DNA of 30,285 nucleotides, taken from assembly GCA_023667165.1 (NCBI GenBank), contig JAMPAO010000019.1, positions 1-30,285 on the forward strand, in the 5' to 3' direction. The notes beneath the pieces were generated by a model. The model worked only from the letters and a program-made list of their open reading frames with translations, was not told the origin of the DNA and did no database searches. Origin of the DNA: Ruminococcus sp. GTDB taxonomy: Bacteria > Bacillota > Clostridia > Oscillospirales > Ruminococcaceae. Numbering within the stretch: position 1 is the first letter of the stretch; each line of letters begins with the position of its first letter. The position numbers and the translations under genes are program-made. Positions 1-8,655 of the stretch are shown here, piece by piece.

Positions 1-147
1 TTTTTTCCTCGCCGTCATAAAAAAGAAAAAACGTTCACCATGTATATTTCCGCAGTAATAAAGATTATGTTAAAAGATTGTAAAAAGATTTCGGAAAAAT
101 AAAATATACCCCATTTGTAAAAGCAAGAAGAAATGACCGAAACGCAA

Positions 148-179
148 AAAGCTGCCGGTCATTTATAACCGGCAGCTTT
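148..179 (-). terminator. Intrinsic terminator of the 98-residue protein gene
   Basis: A perfect 12-bp stem (AAAGCTGCCGGT against ACCGGCAGCTTT) closes an 8-nt loop. On the minus strand it is followed by a short T run, and it begins 9 nt after the stop codon of the gene at 189-485. On the plus strand it ends in TTTCT, so it could also work in reverse for a gene beyond the left edge. Bases 1-147 show no convincing gene. Confidence 0.8.
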
Positions 180-188
180 CTGTCCGCA

Positions 189-485
189 TTATCTTGTTAG
201 CCATACATAAGCAATGTCAAACGCCTCGTAAAGACTGTTTTTCTCGCTTTGCTTGACGATAGCATCCACGGGGCTTAATTTTTCATCGGTCGCCATCTTG
301 TAAATTTTCACCTTGCTGGCAACGCTTAAGTCCCCTACTTGAGTTTTTTCCATTATCTGCATCATGATAACATAATCATCATACATATTTCCGTAATAGA
401 TCTGATCGCCCTTTCTTACAAGGGGATATCCCTTATAGGTAAAAAAATCAGCTTTTTTTGTTTTCTTCTCTGTTGCTTCGCTCAT
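189..485 (-). CDS. Small conserved-looking cytosolic protein of unknown function (98 aa)
   Basis: The function is not known. The start is the ATG at 485 because AAAGGAGG lies 5-7 nt upstream; an in-frame upstream ATG at 539 has no ribosome binding site and would run through that Shine-Dalgarno. The product begins with a charged Lys/Glu/Thr-rich stretch (residues 1-12). A compact region follows with the pattern FFTYKGYPLVRKGDQIYYGNM (residues 14-34), then alternating beta-like segments, and it ends in an aromatic YVWLTR. No signal peptide, membrane segment or cysteine is present. From memory, similar roughly 90-110 residue proteins occur widely in Oscillospiraceae without assigned function; a search should confirm this. 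It stands alone, with its own promoter at 702-730, a roughly 208-nt leader and its own terminator, so it is probably independently expressed. Coding status is well supported; any function would be a guess. Confidence 0.8.
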   Translation of the reverse strand: MSEATEKKTKKADFFTYKGYPLVRKGDQIYYGNMYDDYVIMMQIMEKTQVGDLSVASKVKIYKMATDEKLSPVDAIVKQSEKNSLYEAFDIAYVWLTR

Positions 486-862
486 AGCTGTTCCTCCTTT
501 ATATATATTTATCATCTGTAAACTTCCGAATTTCCGCACGGTTCGGCGGCTGTGTACGACGGGAGCACATCAATATCATAGGCGGGATATGACATCCTTA
601 CGGCAATTCCGGGCGGAAAATGCGCAGAAGCCGAACTCCGGATCTTACGGTTCGCAGCAATTAAGCCTGCATACATTTTCAAAGCGGTATTGCTTTAATA
701 TATTATAACACAAACACACAGAAAAAGCAAGCGTTTTTTCAAAAAAAATTAATATTTCGGAAATTTTTTGTGTATTCGCGTCGTCAGATAGGATATGCCC
801 GCCGCAGACGGCGGAATATTTTCATTTTACATCATCCTTGCCGCAATAGCAGTCGAAACTCG
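486..862. other. Intergenic region: leader of the 98-aa gene and 3' flank of the DUF4340 gene
   Basis: No gene is seen here. From the promoter at 702-730 the minus-strand transcript would carry a leader of about 208 nt, long for a single small gene. Weak dyads occur, including GTTCGGC at 541-547 against GCCGAAC at 630-636. At 799-814 a 6-bp CCGCCG/CGGCGG hairpin with a 4-nt loop sits about 50 nt past the stop codon of the DUF4340 gene, but on that strand no T run follows it, so it is at best a weak terminator. I recognise no known riboswitch. Confidence 0.4.
702..730 (-). promoter_or_regulatory. Sigma-A type promoter for the 98-aa gene
   Basis: Reading the minus strand, TTGCTT (730-725) is followed by 17 nt and then a perfect TATAAT (707-702). 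Transcription would start near 695. No other gene lies between it and the ATG at 485. Confidence 0.7.
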
Positions 863-2308
863 TCACCAGGTTTCGATAATATCATCGCCCGACAACAGGC
901 GCTCCAGATTTTCTCCAAGACGGGCGGCGTAGGCTGTCCTGCACTTAAAGCTCGTTCTGCCGTTAAGACGTATCACCGATTTGCGGTCGTCTGAGCTTAT
1001 AAACTCCAGCACGTCGGTACCGTATTCATGGACAATGGTAACGGTAATATCGGCGGGAGCGCTGTTTTCTTCCAGATATATCTCCTCGGCGGGAGCGCGG
1101 AGAATGTACTGGTAAAAGGTCTTGAATTTGTCGGGATCTATATCCCCTTCGCCGCAAGTCACCATGAATGCGTCCTGACCTCCCGACAGGTCAAAATGCG
1201 TACTTTTTCCGTCATATTCCACGTCAATGGAGCTGATGGTATAGATATAGGTGCTTGTTATCATAGTCATGGAGATATCCAACGGAACGATATCCGCCCA
1301 CGGCAGCTTGCTGTTTCCGAACATATAGATAATATCGATGCCCTCCACATAACAGTATCTGCCCGAGTCCTTGCCGTTTTCATCGGAATATCTGTTTCCC
1401 ATGAGCATTCGAAAATCATTGCCCTTGATATCGAAGTAAACCTCACCGAAAGGATCGTCAAGACCGAACTGAGCCATTATCTCCTCCGTGGGGGCGATCA
1501 CCGCCACCTCGTCGGCTGTAAGTCCGAAAACGCTGTTTATGGTGTCATAGGACTTGTCCGGATCAAGGTCAAGGGTAACAGGCTCGGTCATTCTGTGGGT
1601 TGAGGAATTTCCGATAATTGCGTCGTCGTCCTCCTGGCGTATATCATACTCCAGAACGATATCATAGTCTATATCCTTTCTGGAAACGGTAACGCTGTTG
1701 ACCCTTGGGGCAGCAGCGCTGCCGTCCTCCGCCGCGGAAACCGAATAAACGGTCTTGGCGATAAAATAAAATCTGTCATTAAGGAAAACGTCCACCGCCG
1801 AGGTATTAACGGCATGAACTGTATTTTCACCGTCAAAGCACAGATAGGTAAGTCCCGGAGAAGGAGAATCCGATCCTATGGAAAAGCTCTTAGTTTCCCC
1901 GCCGAAAGATACCTCTACCTTGGCTCTCGGCTCGGAAAGTCCGTAAACTGACATATCTTCGGCATTTTCCGCAGCGACCTGCTCGGAGGTCATTACGGCG
2001 GCGCTGTCAAGGATATCGTCAATGGCGGCGGTGCTGTGAGGCGCACCGATGAAATCCTCTACGAACCAGGCATTTTCGCTGTGCTTTACCACATCATATT
2101 CGCCGGTTTCGTTGGATACATGTATATTTGTGATCGCGGCGGGGTCTTTATCGTATATCAAGCGGGAAAGAGGCTGCGCGGCCGCCGTTGTTTCCTCCGT
2201 TTCCTCCTCGCTGTCCCCGCTGCCCATAAGACTTACGGCAGCGGCGGCGCCTATTACAAGCGCCAGCACCGCAGCGGCAATTATCAGCAGCTTTATATTG
2301 GACTTCAT
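863..2308 (-). CDS. DUF4340-type membrane-anchored protein of a Gld-like ABC system
   Basis: This 481-residue protein has an N-terminal membrane anchor (about residues 7-29, Ala/Val/Leu-rich). A short acidic Glu/Thr linker and a large extracytoplasmic region follow. The region fits the DUF4340 pattern, a repeated beta-rich unit in which YGLSEPRAKVEVSFGG (residue about 125) and FGLDDPFGEVYFDIKG recur, each followed by an MGN/IGS-type strand. Family knowledge: DUF4340 genes commonly follow GldA/F/G-type ABC genes, and the biochemical role is unknown. The ATG overlaps the stop of the upstream auxiliary gene as TAATG, which implies translational coupling. It is the last gene of the four-gene operon and would sit outside the membrane with the GldG-like protein. 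The family call is confident from context and repeats; the function is not. Confidence 0.82.
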   Translation of the reverse strand: MKSNIKLLIIAAAVLALVIGAAAAVSLMGSGDSEEETEETTAAAQPLSRLIYDKDPAAITNIHVSNETGEYDVVKHSENAWFVEDFIGAPHSTAAIDDILDSAAVMTSEQVAAENAEDMSVYGLSEPRAKVEVSFGGETKSFSIGSDSPSPGLTYLCFDGENTVHAVNTSAVDVFLNDRFYFIAKTVYSVSAAEDGSAAAPRVNSVTVSRKDIDYDIVLEYDIRQEDDDAIIGNSSTHRMTEPVTLDLDPDKSYDTINSVFGLTADEVAVIAPTEEIMAQFGLDDPFGEVYFDIKGNDFRMLMGNRYSDENGKDSGRYCYVEGIDIIYMFGNSKLPWADIVPLDISMTMITSTYIYTISSIDVEYDGKSTHFDLSGGQDAFMVTCGEGDIDPDKFKTFYQYILRAPAEEIYLEENSAPADITVTIVHEYGTDVLEFISSDDRKSVIRLNGRTSFKCRTAYAARLGENLERLLSGDDIIETW

Positions 2309-4071
2309 TACTTCGATCTCCTTTTTATGAACACAACCACTCCCGCTGCAAGCACAGCCGCAGGTATCACAATGATAAAGAGAGTGAAGTATTTGTTTAC
2401 ATCGCCCTGGTCAACGCTGATGGCGGGAGAGGAAAGATCCTTTGCCACAATGGAAACGCCGCTGTTCTTGCCTGTCATGGTGTTGAGAACGGAAATAAAA
2501 TAATCTCCGTTATTGTAAAATGTCTTTGAGGTATAAGTTTCGTCCAGCGTTTCTGCAGAGCCTATTACCAAGACGTTTGAGAAGATCATATTATTATCCT
2601 TGTCAAAGATATATTTTCTTCCCAAAGCCATTGTGGTATTTACTCCGGCAGCAAGCTCCGGTTCTTCGCCGTTCTCCATTGCCTGCCGCATTTCCTCGTT
2701 GAACACAAAACCCGTTTCCGACGTTCTCAGCAGAGGAACGGTGGTTCTGGTATCTTTTGAATCAAAGAGCAGTGTGATCGGTCTTGAATAGTAATCTACC
2801 ACGGGAAGAGAGATCTGCGGGACATTTACCGAATAATCGTTTTCGGAAATATAGTCCTTGATGACAAAATTATTGCTGCTTTGCAGGAAATTGGGATCCT
2901 GCTCGCCGACGATTCCGCTTTCCACCTTAATCCCCCATTCCGCCAGGAAAGCGTCTATATTTCCCGTATCTTTCTGGGTCATATCGGCGATATAGATGAG
3001 GCTTCTGCCCAGATTTCCGCCGTTGTCAAGGAAATCGTAGAGCATATCCACAACATACTCATCGTAATCGTTAAGGGGAGCGTTTATCACTATAACGTCC
3101 GCGTCCTCGGGTATCTGACCTGCAAGAGGGTCGATCTCGGACACCTCGTAGCCGTTGGATATGAGCAGGGACTGAACATTTTCGTAGGACGTGCCCTCGG
3201 TGGGACTGTTGAATATGACCGCGCTTATGGGATCGGGATCGGTAACGTACATTACAGCGGATGTAAGCTCCTGCTCCGCCTTTGAGGATACTGGAACCTC
3301 GTAGGTGGTGAAGCTGGAGTAGTCAAACTGAGTTTCCGTATTGTACAGATCCTGTATGCCGAGCACCTTTATGCGCTTGTCGCTTTCCACAATTATGCTG
3401 TACTGGCTGATATCGCCCTTGTACACGCTTTTGTAGCGTTCGGCATAGGTGGGATTTTTTACCATATCTACAAAAGTAAGGGTAATATTATCGTTGTAGA
3501 TAGAGTATTTTTTCAGCACCTCATACGCCTGCTTGTAATAGATGTATGCGGAGGTCTGAAAGGTAAGCTCGTCGGACAGACAGACTATAGACACAGGCTC
3601 GTTTACCGTGGCAAGGTAATCTATGGTCTGCTGTGAGATCTCGAAATTGCTGTTGGATGTAAGGTCGACGGACATATTTATCTTCTCGGACGCCATATCG
3701 AACACAACGTTTATCATCACCACCGCCGCTATTACCACGACAGTAATGGCAGCGGCAACAGAGCCGTATTTGAGTTTTCTCCTGTTAAAGGCTCTTTTCC
3801 GCGCTCTTTCCTTATCCTCCGGCTTTTTTTCGGGAGATGCTTCTTTTTCACCGCTGCCGTTATCATCGGATATATTTGCCGGTTCCTCCGGTTGTGCCTC
3901 GGCTGTACTCTCCGTTTTTTCGTCAGCCTCCGTTTCTTTCACGGAATATTCCCCGGACTTTATATCGGCGGCTTTAGCTTCAGCGTCGGCGCCTGCGTTA
4001 TCCTCTCTGTTATCGGCGGCTTTTTCCGACGTATCGGCACTGCCGTTTTTCTTTTTCTTCTTATCAGCCAT
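2308..4071 (-). CDS. GldG-like ABC transporter auxiliary protein with a charged N-terminal extension
   Basis: The product has 587 residues. Residues 1-100 form a low-complexity, highly charged cytosolic extension (Lys, Glu, Asp, Ala) ending in an arginine/lysine cluster (RARKRAFNRRKLK). A membrane helix (about 103-124) and an extracytoplasmic region of about 430 residues of the ABC_transp_aux/GldG type follow, then a C-terminal membrane helix (about 562-582) with a positive tail. In the GldG family the extracytoplasmic part resembles an auxiliary sensor or binding domain of ABC-2 exporters; the substrate is unknown. The ATG is preceded by AAAGGAA. It lies 36 nt after the permease gene and overlaps the DUF4340 gene as TAATG. 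The long charged tail is unusual beside Bacteroidota GldG as I remember it. It could contact the ATPase, whose C-terminus is also charged. Confidence 0.82.
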   Translation of the reverse strand: MADKKKKKNGSADTSEKAADNREDNAGADAEAKAADIKSGEYSVKETEADEKTESTAEAQPEEPANISDDNGSGEKEASPEKKPEDKERARKRAFNRRKLKYGSVAAAITVVVIAAVVMINVVFDMASEKINMSVDLTSNSNFEISQQTIDYLATVNEPVSIVCLSDELTFQTSAYIYYKQAYEVLKKYSIYNDNITLTFVDMVKNPTYAERYKSVYKGDISQYSIIVESDKRIKVLGIQDLYNTETQFDYSSFTTYEVPVSSKAEQELTSAVMYVTDPDPISAVIFNSPTEGTSYENVQSLLISNGYEVSEIDPLAGQIPEDADVIVINAPLNDYDEYVVDMLYDFLDNGGNLGRSLIYIADMTQKDTGNIDAFLAEWGIKVESGIVGEQDPNFLQSSNNFVIKDYISENDYSVNVPQISLPVVDYYSRPITLLFDSKDTRTTVPLLRTSETGFVFNEEMRQAMENGEEPELAAGVNTTMALGRKYIFDKDNNMIFSNVLVIGSAETLDETYTSKTFYNNGDYFISVLNTMTGKNSGVSIVAKDLSSPAISVDQGDVNKYFTLFIIVIPAAVLAAGVVVFIKRRSK

Positions 4072-4107
4072 TATTCACATTCCTTTCGCTGTAAATATTG
4101 CACAGTA

Positions 4108-4815
4108 TCAGTCCCAACGGCGTTTTTCAAGCACCCGAACGGTCAGAAAATTGAATACAAATATCACGCTTACAAAAAACACTACGCTTGTAACGTTGAG
4201 TATGCCTTGGGTAAATTCGGTATATCTGCTGTAAAAACCCACAGCCGCCATTGCCTTTCTTACAGGCTCTATGCTCACTCCGGACGCAAAAAGGTCTATC
4301 ATATACAGCACAAAATTTATTATAAGGCTGATTATCGCCGAAACTATCTGTATTTCCGTAAGGGACGACACAAATATCCCTATGGATATAAATGCGCATC
4401 CAAGCAGCAGCAATCCCGCAAGATTGCCTATTATCGCCGACCATTCAAGCGCCTTGGTAAAGGTGGTGAGAACGATTATAAAAGGCGCGTAAATCAGCAT
4501 TCCGATAAGGAACACACACGATGCCGCAAAGAATTTTCCCAGTACTATCGACGGCAGACTCACGGGAGCGGTGAGCAGACACTGATCGGTTTTCTGCTTT
4601 TTTTCGTCCGCAAAAAGCCTCATGGTAAGCAGAGGGATAAAAAGCATTATTATCATGAATACTCCCGAAAAGGCATAGGACATATCCGAGGTCGCGCCGT
4701 CCAAATTCATGAAAACAAAGTAAAATGAAGCGATAAGGTAGAAAACAGCCAGATATATATAGGCTATGGGCGAGGTAAAATAAGCCCTCATCTCTCTTTT
4801 GAATATTGCGCCCAT
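4108..4815 (-). CDS. ABC-2 type permease (GldF-like)
   Basis: This 235-residue integral membrane protein has about six hydrophobic segments. It begins MGAIFKREMRAYFTSPIAYIYLAVF, the amphipathic entry and first helix typical of ABC-2 permeases in which a short cytosolic helix precedes TM1. The EKKQKTDQCLLTAPVSLPSIVLGKF stretch (about residues 70-95) matches the family's cytosolic coupling loop after TM2. It would form the channel of an exporter with the ATPase encoded just upstream. The two genes overlap by one base (TAATG), so stoichiometric synthesis is likely. The GldF label rests on the neighbouring GldG-like and DUF4340 genes. Gliding itself is not implied, since such clusters also occur in non-gliding Firmicutes. 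The substrate is unknown. Confidence 0.85.
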   Translation of the reverse strand: MGAIFKREMRAYFTSPIAYIYLAVFYLIASFYFVFMNLDGATSDMSYAFSGVFMIIMLFIPLLTMRLFADEKKQKTDQCLLTAPVSLPSIVLGKFFAASCVFLIGMLIYAPFIIVLTTFTKALEWSAIIGNLAGLLLLGCAFISIGIFVSSLTEIQIVSAIISLIINFVLYMIDLFASGVSIEPVRKAMAAVGFYSRYTEFTQGILNVTSVVFFVSVIFVFNFLTVRVLEKRRWD

Positions 4816-5897
4816 TATTCCTCACCTCCGTTATCTTCTCCGTCGTTCACACTTTCACGTTTGCTTCTGCTCACGGCGTCCGCAGCGGCTGCCGCCCCCG
4901 ATATCTGTGCCATAAGCTCTCTCTGACGCTCCTCGTCAACGGGCGCGGGTGACTTTATCTTTATGCTGTCGCCCATGGTGATCTTGAGGAATATATCCTC
5001 AAGGGTCATTTCGTTGGATCTTAGTCCCAGAAGATACCATTTTCTCTCGGAAATGCGTCTGAAAAGCTCGCGCCTGATGTCGGAGCCTTCCTCCACCTCG
5101 ATCTCGTAATCGAAAATGCCGGGTTCTCTTTCCATTTCCGCAGCGACCTCCGTCACTCCCTTGATACCTCTGACGGTCTTTATTACCTCGTCCTTCGGTC
5201 CGTCTATCCTTGCGGTAAAGCGCAGATCGTCGGACACCTTTCGGGTAAGGCTTTCCGTGGTATCGTCGGCGGCGATAACGCCGTTGTTTATAATTACGAT
5301 ACGGTCGCACACCGCCTGTATCTCGCTTAAAATGTGAGAGGAAAGTATTACCGTATGCTTCTTGCCCAGCCGCTTTATAAGATTTCTGATATCCAGTATC
5401 TGCTTGGGGTCAAGTCCTACGGTAGGCTCGTCCAGGATCAGTATCTTGGGATTGCCAACCAGCGCCTGAGCCATTCCCACGCGCTGCTTATAACCCTTTG
5501 ACAGGTGTTTTATGACCCTGTTTCTGACATCGGTTATCTTTACCAGCTTGCATACGTCTTCCAAATGCGCCTGCCGGGGAATTTTGCACTTTTTCAGATC
5601 GTAAATGAAATTCAGATACTCGTTTACCGTCATATCTATATAGAGAGGCGGTATCTCCGGAAGATAGCCTATCTCTTTTTTTGCGGACACGGGATCGTCC
5701 AGGATATCTATGCCGTTTATCAGCACCTCTCCGTCCGTAGCGGAGATATACCCCGTGAGAATATTCATGGTAGTGGATTTTCCCGCGCCGTTGGGACCCA
5801 AAAATCCCAGTATTTCACCGTCGTTTACGGTAAAGGAAATATTGTCCACAGCTCTTTTGCTGCCGTAATGCTTGGTAAGGTTTTTGACCTCTATCAT
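4815..5897 (-). CDS. ABC transporter ATP-binding protein (GldA-like, ABC-2 exporter class)
   Basis: The start is taken at the ATG of MIEVKNLTKHYG (5897), preceded by AAAGGGAG; the reading frame is open to 5993 but without a ribosome site there. The 360-residue product shows Walker A GPNGAGKST (34-42), signature LSKGYKQR (132-139, LSKGY replacing LSGGQ), Walker B ILILDEP (152-158), the GLDP D-loop and the H-loop in SSHIL. Past the NBD is a C-terminal accessory region, then a tail of about 50 residues (APVDEERQRELMAQ to the acidic DGEDNGGEE) not needed for catalysis. It powers the permease at 4108-4815 and is the first gene of the operon. I saw no convincing promoter in the 235-nt gap upstream; a TATAAT lies at 6014-6019 but without a good -35. 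Confidence 0.9.
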   Translation of the reverse strand: MIEVKNLTKHYGSKRAVDNISFTVNDGEILGFLGPNGAGKSTTMNILTGYISATDGEVLINGIDILDDPVSAKKEIGYLPEIPPLYIDMTVNEYLNFIYDLKKCKIPRQAHLEDVCKLVKITDVRNRVIKHLSKGYKQRVGMAQALVGNPKILILDEPTVGLDPKQILDIRNLIKRLGKKHTVILSSHILSEIQAVCDRIVIINNGVIAADDTTESLTRKVSDDLRFTARIDGPKDEVIKTVRGIKGVTEVAAEMEREPGIFDYEIEVEEGSDIRRELFRRISERKWYLLGLRSNEMTLEDIFLKITMGDSIKIKSPAPVDEERQRELMAQISGAAAAADAVSRSKRESVNDGEDNGGEE

Positions 5898-6132
5898 ATA
5901 TTTTGATTCTCCCTTTAAAGCAAAGCATACAATTAACTCAAGGATCATTGTTTGCCGCAGAATGATGATAAAATGTTCAAAAGATGTGAGCATATTCGGG
6001 CAGTACGTTTGAAATTATACTTCCCCGCCGTTTCCATCTGTTTTTTCAGTCAAGTGCAATGCTGTAACAACCTTAATATAATAATCCATCATTGTGAAAA
6101 AGCCGTGATGATTCTGCGACTGTGCAGAAAAA

Positions 6133-7596
6133 CTATGCGCTCAGTTTTTCTATAGCCGCTTTCACACGTCTTATGCTTTCTTCCCTGCCCAGCACCGCAG
6201 CCAGCTCTATACCTCCGCCGGGGGTCAGGGGTTTTCCGGAAAGAGCGACCCGCAGAGGCCACAGCATATAACCGTTTTTCACGCCCTGCCTTTCGATCTC
6301 CGCAAATATTTCGGCATGGATATTTTCCTCATTCCATTCGTCAACGCTTTCCAGAACGGGAAGCAGTATTTTCAGCGCTTCCAGACCGGTTTCGGCGTTG
6401 GTTTTCATCTTTTTGTTGAAATAAAGCTCGCTTGAATATTCCGGCATACTGTCGATGAAATCCACCTTTTCGGGGATATCCGTCAGCAGCTCGGTGCGAG
6501 GCTGGAGCGTTTTTATGAGTACGTCAATGCCTATATCCCCGCGCTTGCAGGTCTTACGGATATAAGGCAGAGCAAGCTCCTTGAATTTATCATGGGAAAG
6601 TCTTCTGATATGCTCCGCGTTTACTGCCTGCATTTTGACGGGATCGAAAACGGCGGGAGATTTGGAAAGACCGCTGATATCGAATTCATTTATAAGCTCG
6701 TCCAAGCTGAATATCTCGTTTTCGCCCTTGGGAGCCCAGCCCAGCAGGGCAATATAGTTGATGATGGCGGGAACATAAAAACCTTTTTCAACAAAGTCGC
6801 CGAAGTATGCGTCGCCGTCCCGTTTGGACAGCTTGTGCTGAGCGTCTTTCATAATATGCTCAACGTGGATATATTCCGGCACGTCCCAGCCGTAAGCCTC
6901 GTAGAGAAGATTATATTTCGGCGCGGAGGACAGGTATTCATTGCCTCTTACCACATGGGTGATACCCATAAGATGATCGTCTATAACATTGGCGAAATTA
7001 TAGGTCGGCATACCGTCGGCTTTGATAAGTATCTGATCGTCAAGGACGGCGTTTTCCACGGTAATATCGCCGTAAAGAACATCATGAAAGACAGTGCTGC
7101 CCTCTGTGGGCATTTTTTGACGGATAACATAAGGCGTTTTGCTGTCAAGAAGCCGCTTTACCTCCTCCTCGGACAGATCGCGGCAGTGACGGTCATAGGT
7201 CTGATCGGACAGCTTTGCTTCCTGCTGCGCCTTGTGAAGCGCGTCAAGTCTTTCTTTGGTGCAAAAGCAGTAATACGCCTTCCCCGCTTCCACCAGCTTT
7301 AAGGCATATTCCTTATAAAGCGCAGTTCTCTCCGACTGGATATAGGGACCGTATTCGCCCCCCACGTCGGGACCCTCGTCCCAGTTAAGACCGCATACTC
7401 TGAGAGTATCGTATATCTTCTCCACCGCGCCGTCAACATATCTTCCCCGGTCGGTGTCCTCTATCCTCAGAATAAAATCGCCGCCGTATTTTTTTGCGAT
7501 GATATAGGTATATATAGCCGTGCGCAGATTGCCTATGTGCATAAAGCCGGTAGGACTGGGGGCAAATCTTGTACGCACCTTTTTAGTATTATCCAT
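6133..7596 (-). CDS. gltX: Glutamyl-tRNA synthetase
   Basis: This class I aminoacyl-tRNA synthetase charges tRNA-Glu. In most Firmicutes, which lack GlnRS, it also misacylates tRNA-Gln for the GatCAB amidotransferase; that second role is inferred. The start is the ATG at 7596 with AAAGGA upstream, giving 487 residues, a normal family length. The RTRFAPSPTG motif and the HIGH-box version HIGN (20-23) open the Rossmann fold, and the KMSKS loop appears as KLSKR (255-259). The zinc-type Cys cluster is only partial (YYCFC at 109-113). The C-terminal third is the helical anticodon-binding domain. It lies 141 nt after ribF on the same strand; that gap has an AAATACCG/CGGTATTT dyad with a 16-nt loop but no clear promoter or T run, so read-through from the rimP operon is possible. 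Confidence 0.97.
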   Translation of the reverse strand: MDNTKKVRTRFAPSPTGFMHIGNLRTAIYTYIIAKKYGGDFILRIEDTDRGRYVDGAVEKIYDTLRVCGLNWDEGPDVGGEYGPYIQSERTALYKEYALKLVEAGKAYYCFCTKERLDALHKAQQEAKLSDQTYDRHCRDLSEEEVKRLLDSKTPYVIRQKMPTEGSTVFHDVLYGDITVENAVLDDQILIKADGMPTYNFANVIDDHLMGITHVVRGNEYLSSAPKYNLLYEAYGWDVPEYIHVEHIMKDAQHKLSKRDGDAYFGDFVEKGFYVPAIINYIALLGWAPKGENEIFSLDELINEFDISGLSKSPAVFDPVKMQAVNAEHIRRLSHDKFKELALPYIRKTCKRGDIGIDVLIKTLQPRTELLTDIPEKVDFIDSMPEYSSELYFNKKMKTNAETGLEALKILLPVLESVDEWNEENIHAEIFAEIERQGVKNGYMLWPLRVALSGKPLTPGGGIELAAVLGREESIRRVKAAIEKLSA

Positions 7597-7737
7597 ATGC
7601 TTTTTCCTTTCATATACTATAATCTCAAACCGGACGAAAGCGGCAGGCAAATACCGCAGCAAGCCTCGGGACCGGTATTTTCCGAAAGCTTACCTCTTTT
7701 CGCAGGATTTGAAACAGATTTTATGCTTTTCTCCGAT

Positions 7738-8643
7738 TCAAACGTTTATATCCATATCCGTTACCGATCTGACATCGGCGGATATTTGTTCCCGCAGCTT
7801 GTCCTTCGAACCGAATTTCATCTCGGGACGGACAAAGCATACAAGCCTGAGATCTAACAGCCTGCCGTACAGATCTCCCGAAAATCCCGGAAAATGCGTT
7901 TCCGCAAGAGGCACGCCCGAGCTGTCCACTGTAGGCTTTACGCCGATATTGGTAACGCCCCTGAACGTTCTGCCGTCAATTTCTCCGTAAGAGGCGTATA
8001 CTCCGAATTTGGGCATGACGGCGTTTGTATCCAGCTTTTGGTTGGCGGTTGGGAAATCCATGGTCCTGCCCAGTTTATTTCCTGCGGCAACGCTGCCGGA
8101 AATAAGGTAATCATGACCCAAAAGTCTGTTTGCGCGGCTGATCTCTCCCTGTCTTATAAGCCGTCTTATATCGGCGGAGGAGATCCTCGTATCCTCCTCC
8201 GTTACGTCGTCGGCTATGATAAGCTCCATTCCGCTTTGACGGCACAGCTTTTCCAGATCCCCGCAGCCGCAGGACGCGTTTTTTCCGAAACGGAAATCTC
8301 CTCCGCAGACAAGCGCTTTAGCTTTCATAGCGTCAATAAGGAACTTTCTGACGAAAGTCTCTCCCGACATCTCCTTTATCTCTCCGAAAGGGAGAGAGCG
8401 GATATTTTTTATGCCAAGTCCCTCTATGAGCCTGCATTTTGTTTCGTCGCTGTATATAGGGGCGTATTCGCCGCCCTTTGTATCTACCGAGGCGGTTTTG
8501 AAGGTACATACCGAGGGAACAAGTCCCGCTTCCTCCGAGTATTTTACGGCTCTGCTTATAACGGCGGCATGGCCTCTGTGTACGCCGTCGAATATACCCA
8601 GAGCAACTGCCGCGCCTAAGTCTGTTTCCCGAGGCTCTCTCAA
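7738..8643 (-). CDS. ribF: Bifunctional riboflavin kinase / FAD synthetase
   Basis: The protein converts riboflavin to FMN and FMN to FAD in the cytosol. The N-terminal FAD synthetase half shows the nucleotidyltransferase motif GIFDGVHRGH (16-25 from the chosen start), CGGDFRFGKN and RISSADIRRLI. The C-terminal riboflavin kinase half shows the FPTAN motif in GRTMDFPTAN, VTNIGVKPTV, and ETHFPGFSGDLYG with the catalytic Glu. Start choice: a GTG at 8652 is in frame, but GAGGTGA (8655-8649) overlaps it and lies only 5 nt upstream of an in-frame TTG at 8643, so TTG with that Shine-Dalgarno is more likely; the product is then 301 aa. It is the last gene of the rimP operon, about 12 nt after truB. 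Confidence 0.94.
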   Translation of the reverse strand: MREPRETDLGAAVALGIFDGVHRGHAAVISRAVKYSEEAGLVPSVCTFKTASVDTKGGEYAPIYSDETKCRLIEGLGIKNIRSLPFGEIKEMSGETFVRKFLIDAMKAKALVCGGDFRFGKNASCGCGDLEKLCRQSGMELIIADDVTEEDTRISSADIRRLIRQGEISRANRLLGHDYLISGSVAAGNKLGRTMDFPTANQKLDTNAVMPKFGVYASYGEIDGRTFRGVTNIGVKPTVDSSGVPLAETHFPGFSGDLYGRLLDLRLVCFVRPEMKFGSKDKLREQISADVRSVTDMDINV

Positions 8644-8655
8644 AAAAATCACCTC

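Noticed and set aside
1..18. Minus-strand ATG (18-16) as the start of a gene running off the left edge
   Set aside because: It has no Shine-Dalgarno and only six codons are visible.
683..697. GCGGTATTGCTTTAA, similar to the right end of the 202-bp element
   Set aside because: Only about 15 bp match loosely and no inverted partner is visible nearby, so a chance match is as likely as a remnant.
7620..7700. AAATACCG/CGGTATTT dyad between ribF and gltX as a terminator or T-box
   Set aside because: The loop is 16 nt, no T run follows, and no T-box features such as a specifier loop or TGG-containing antiterminator were seen.
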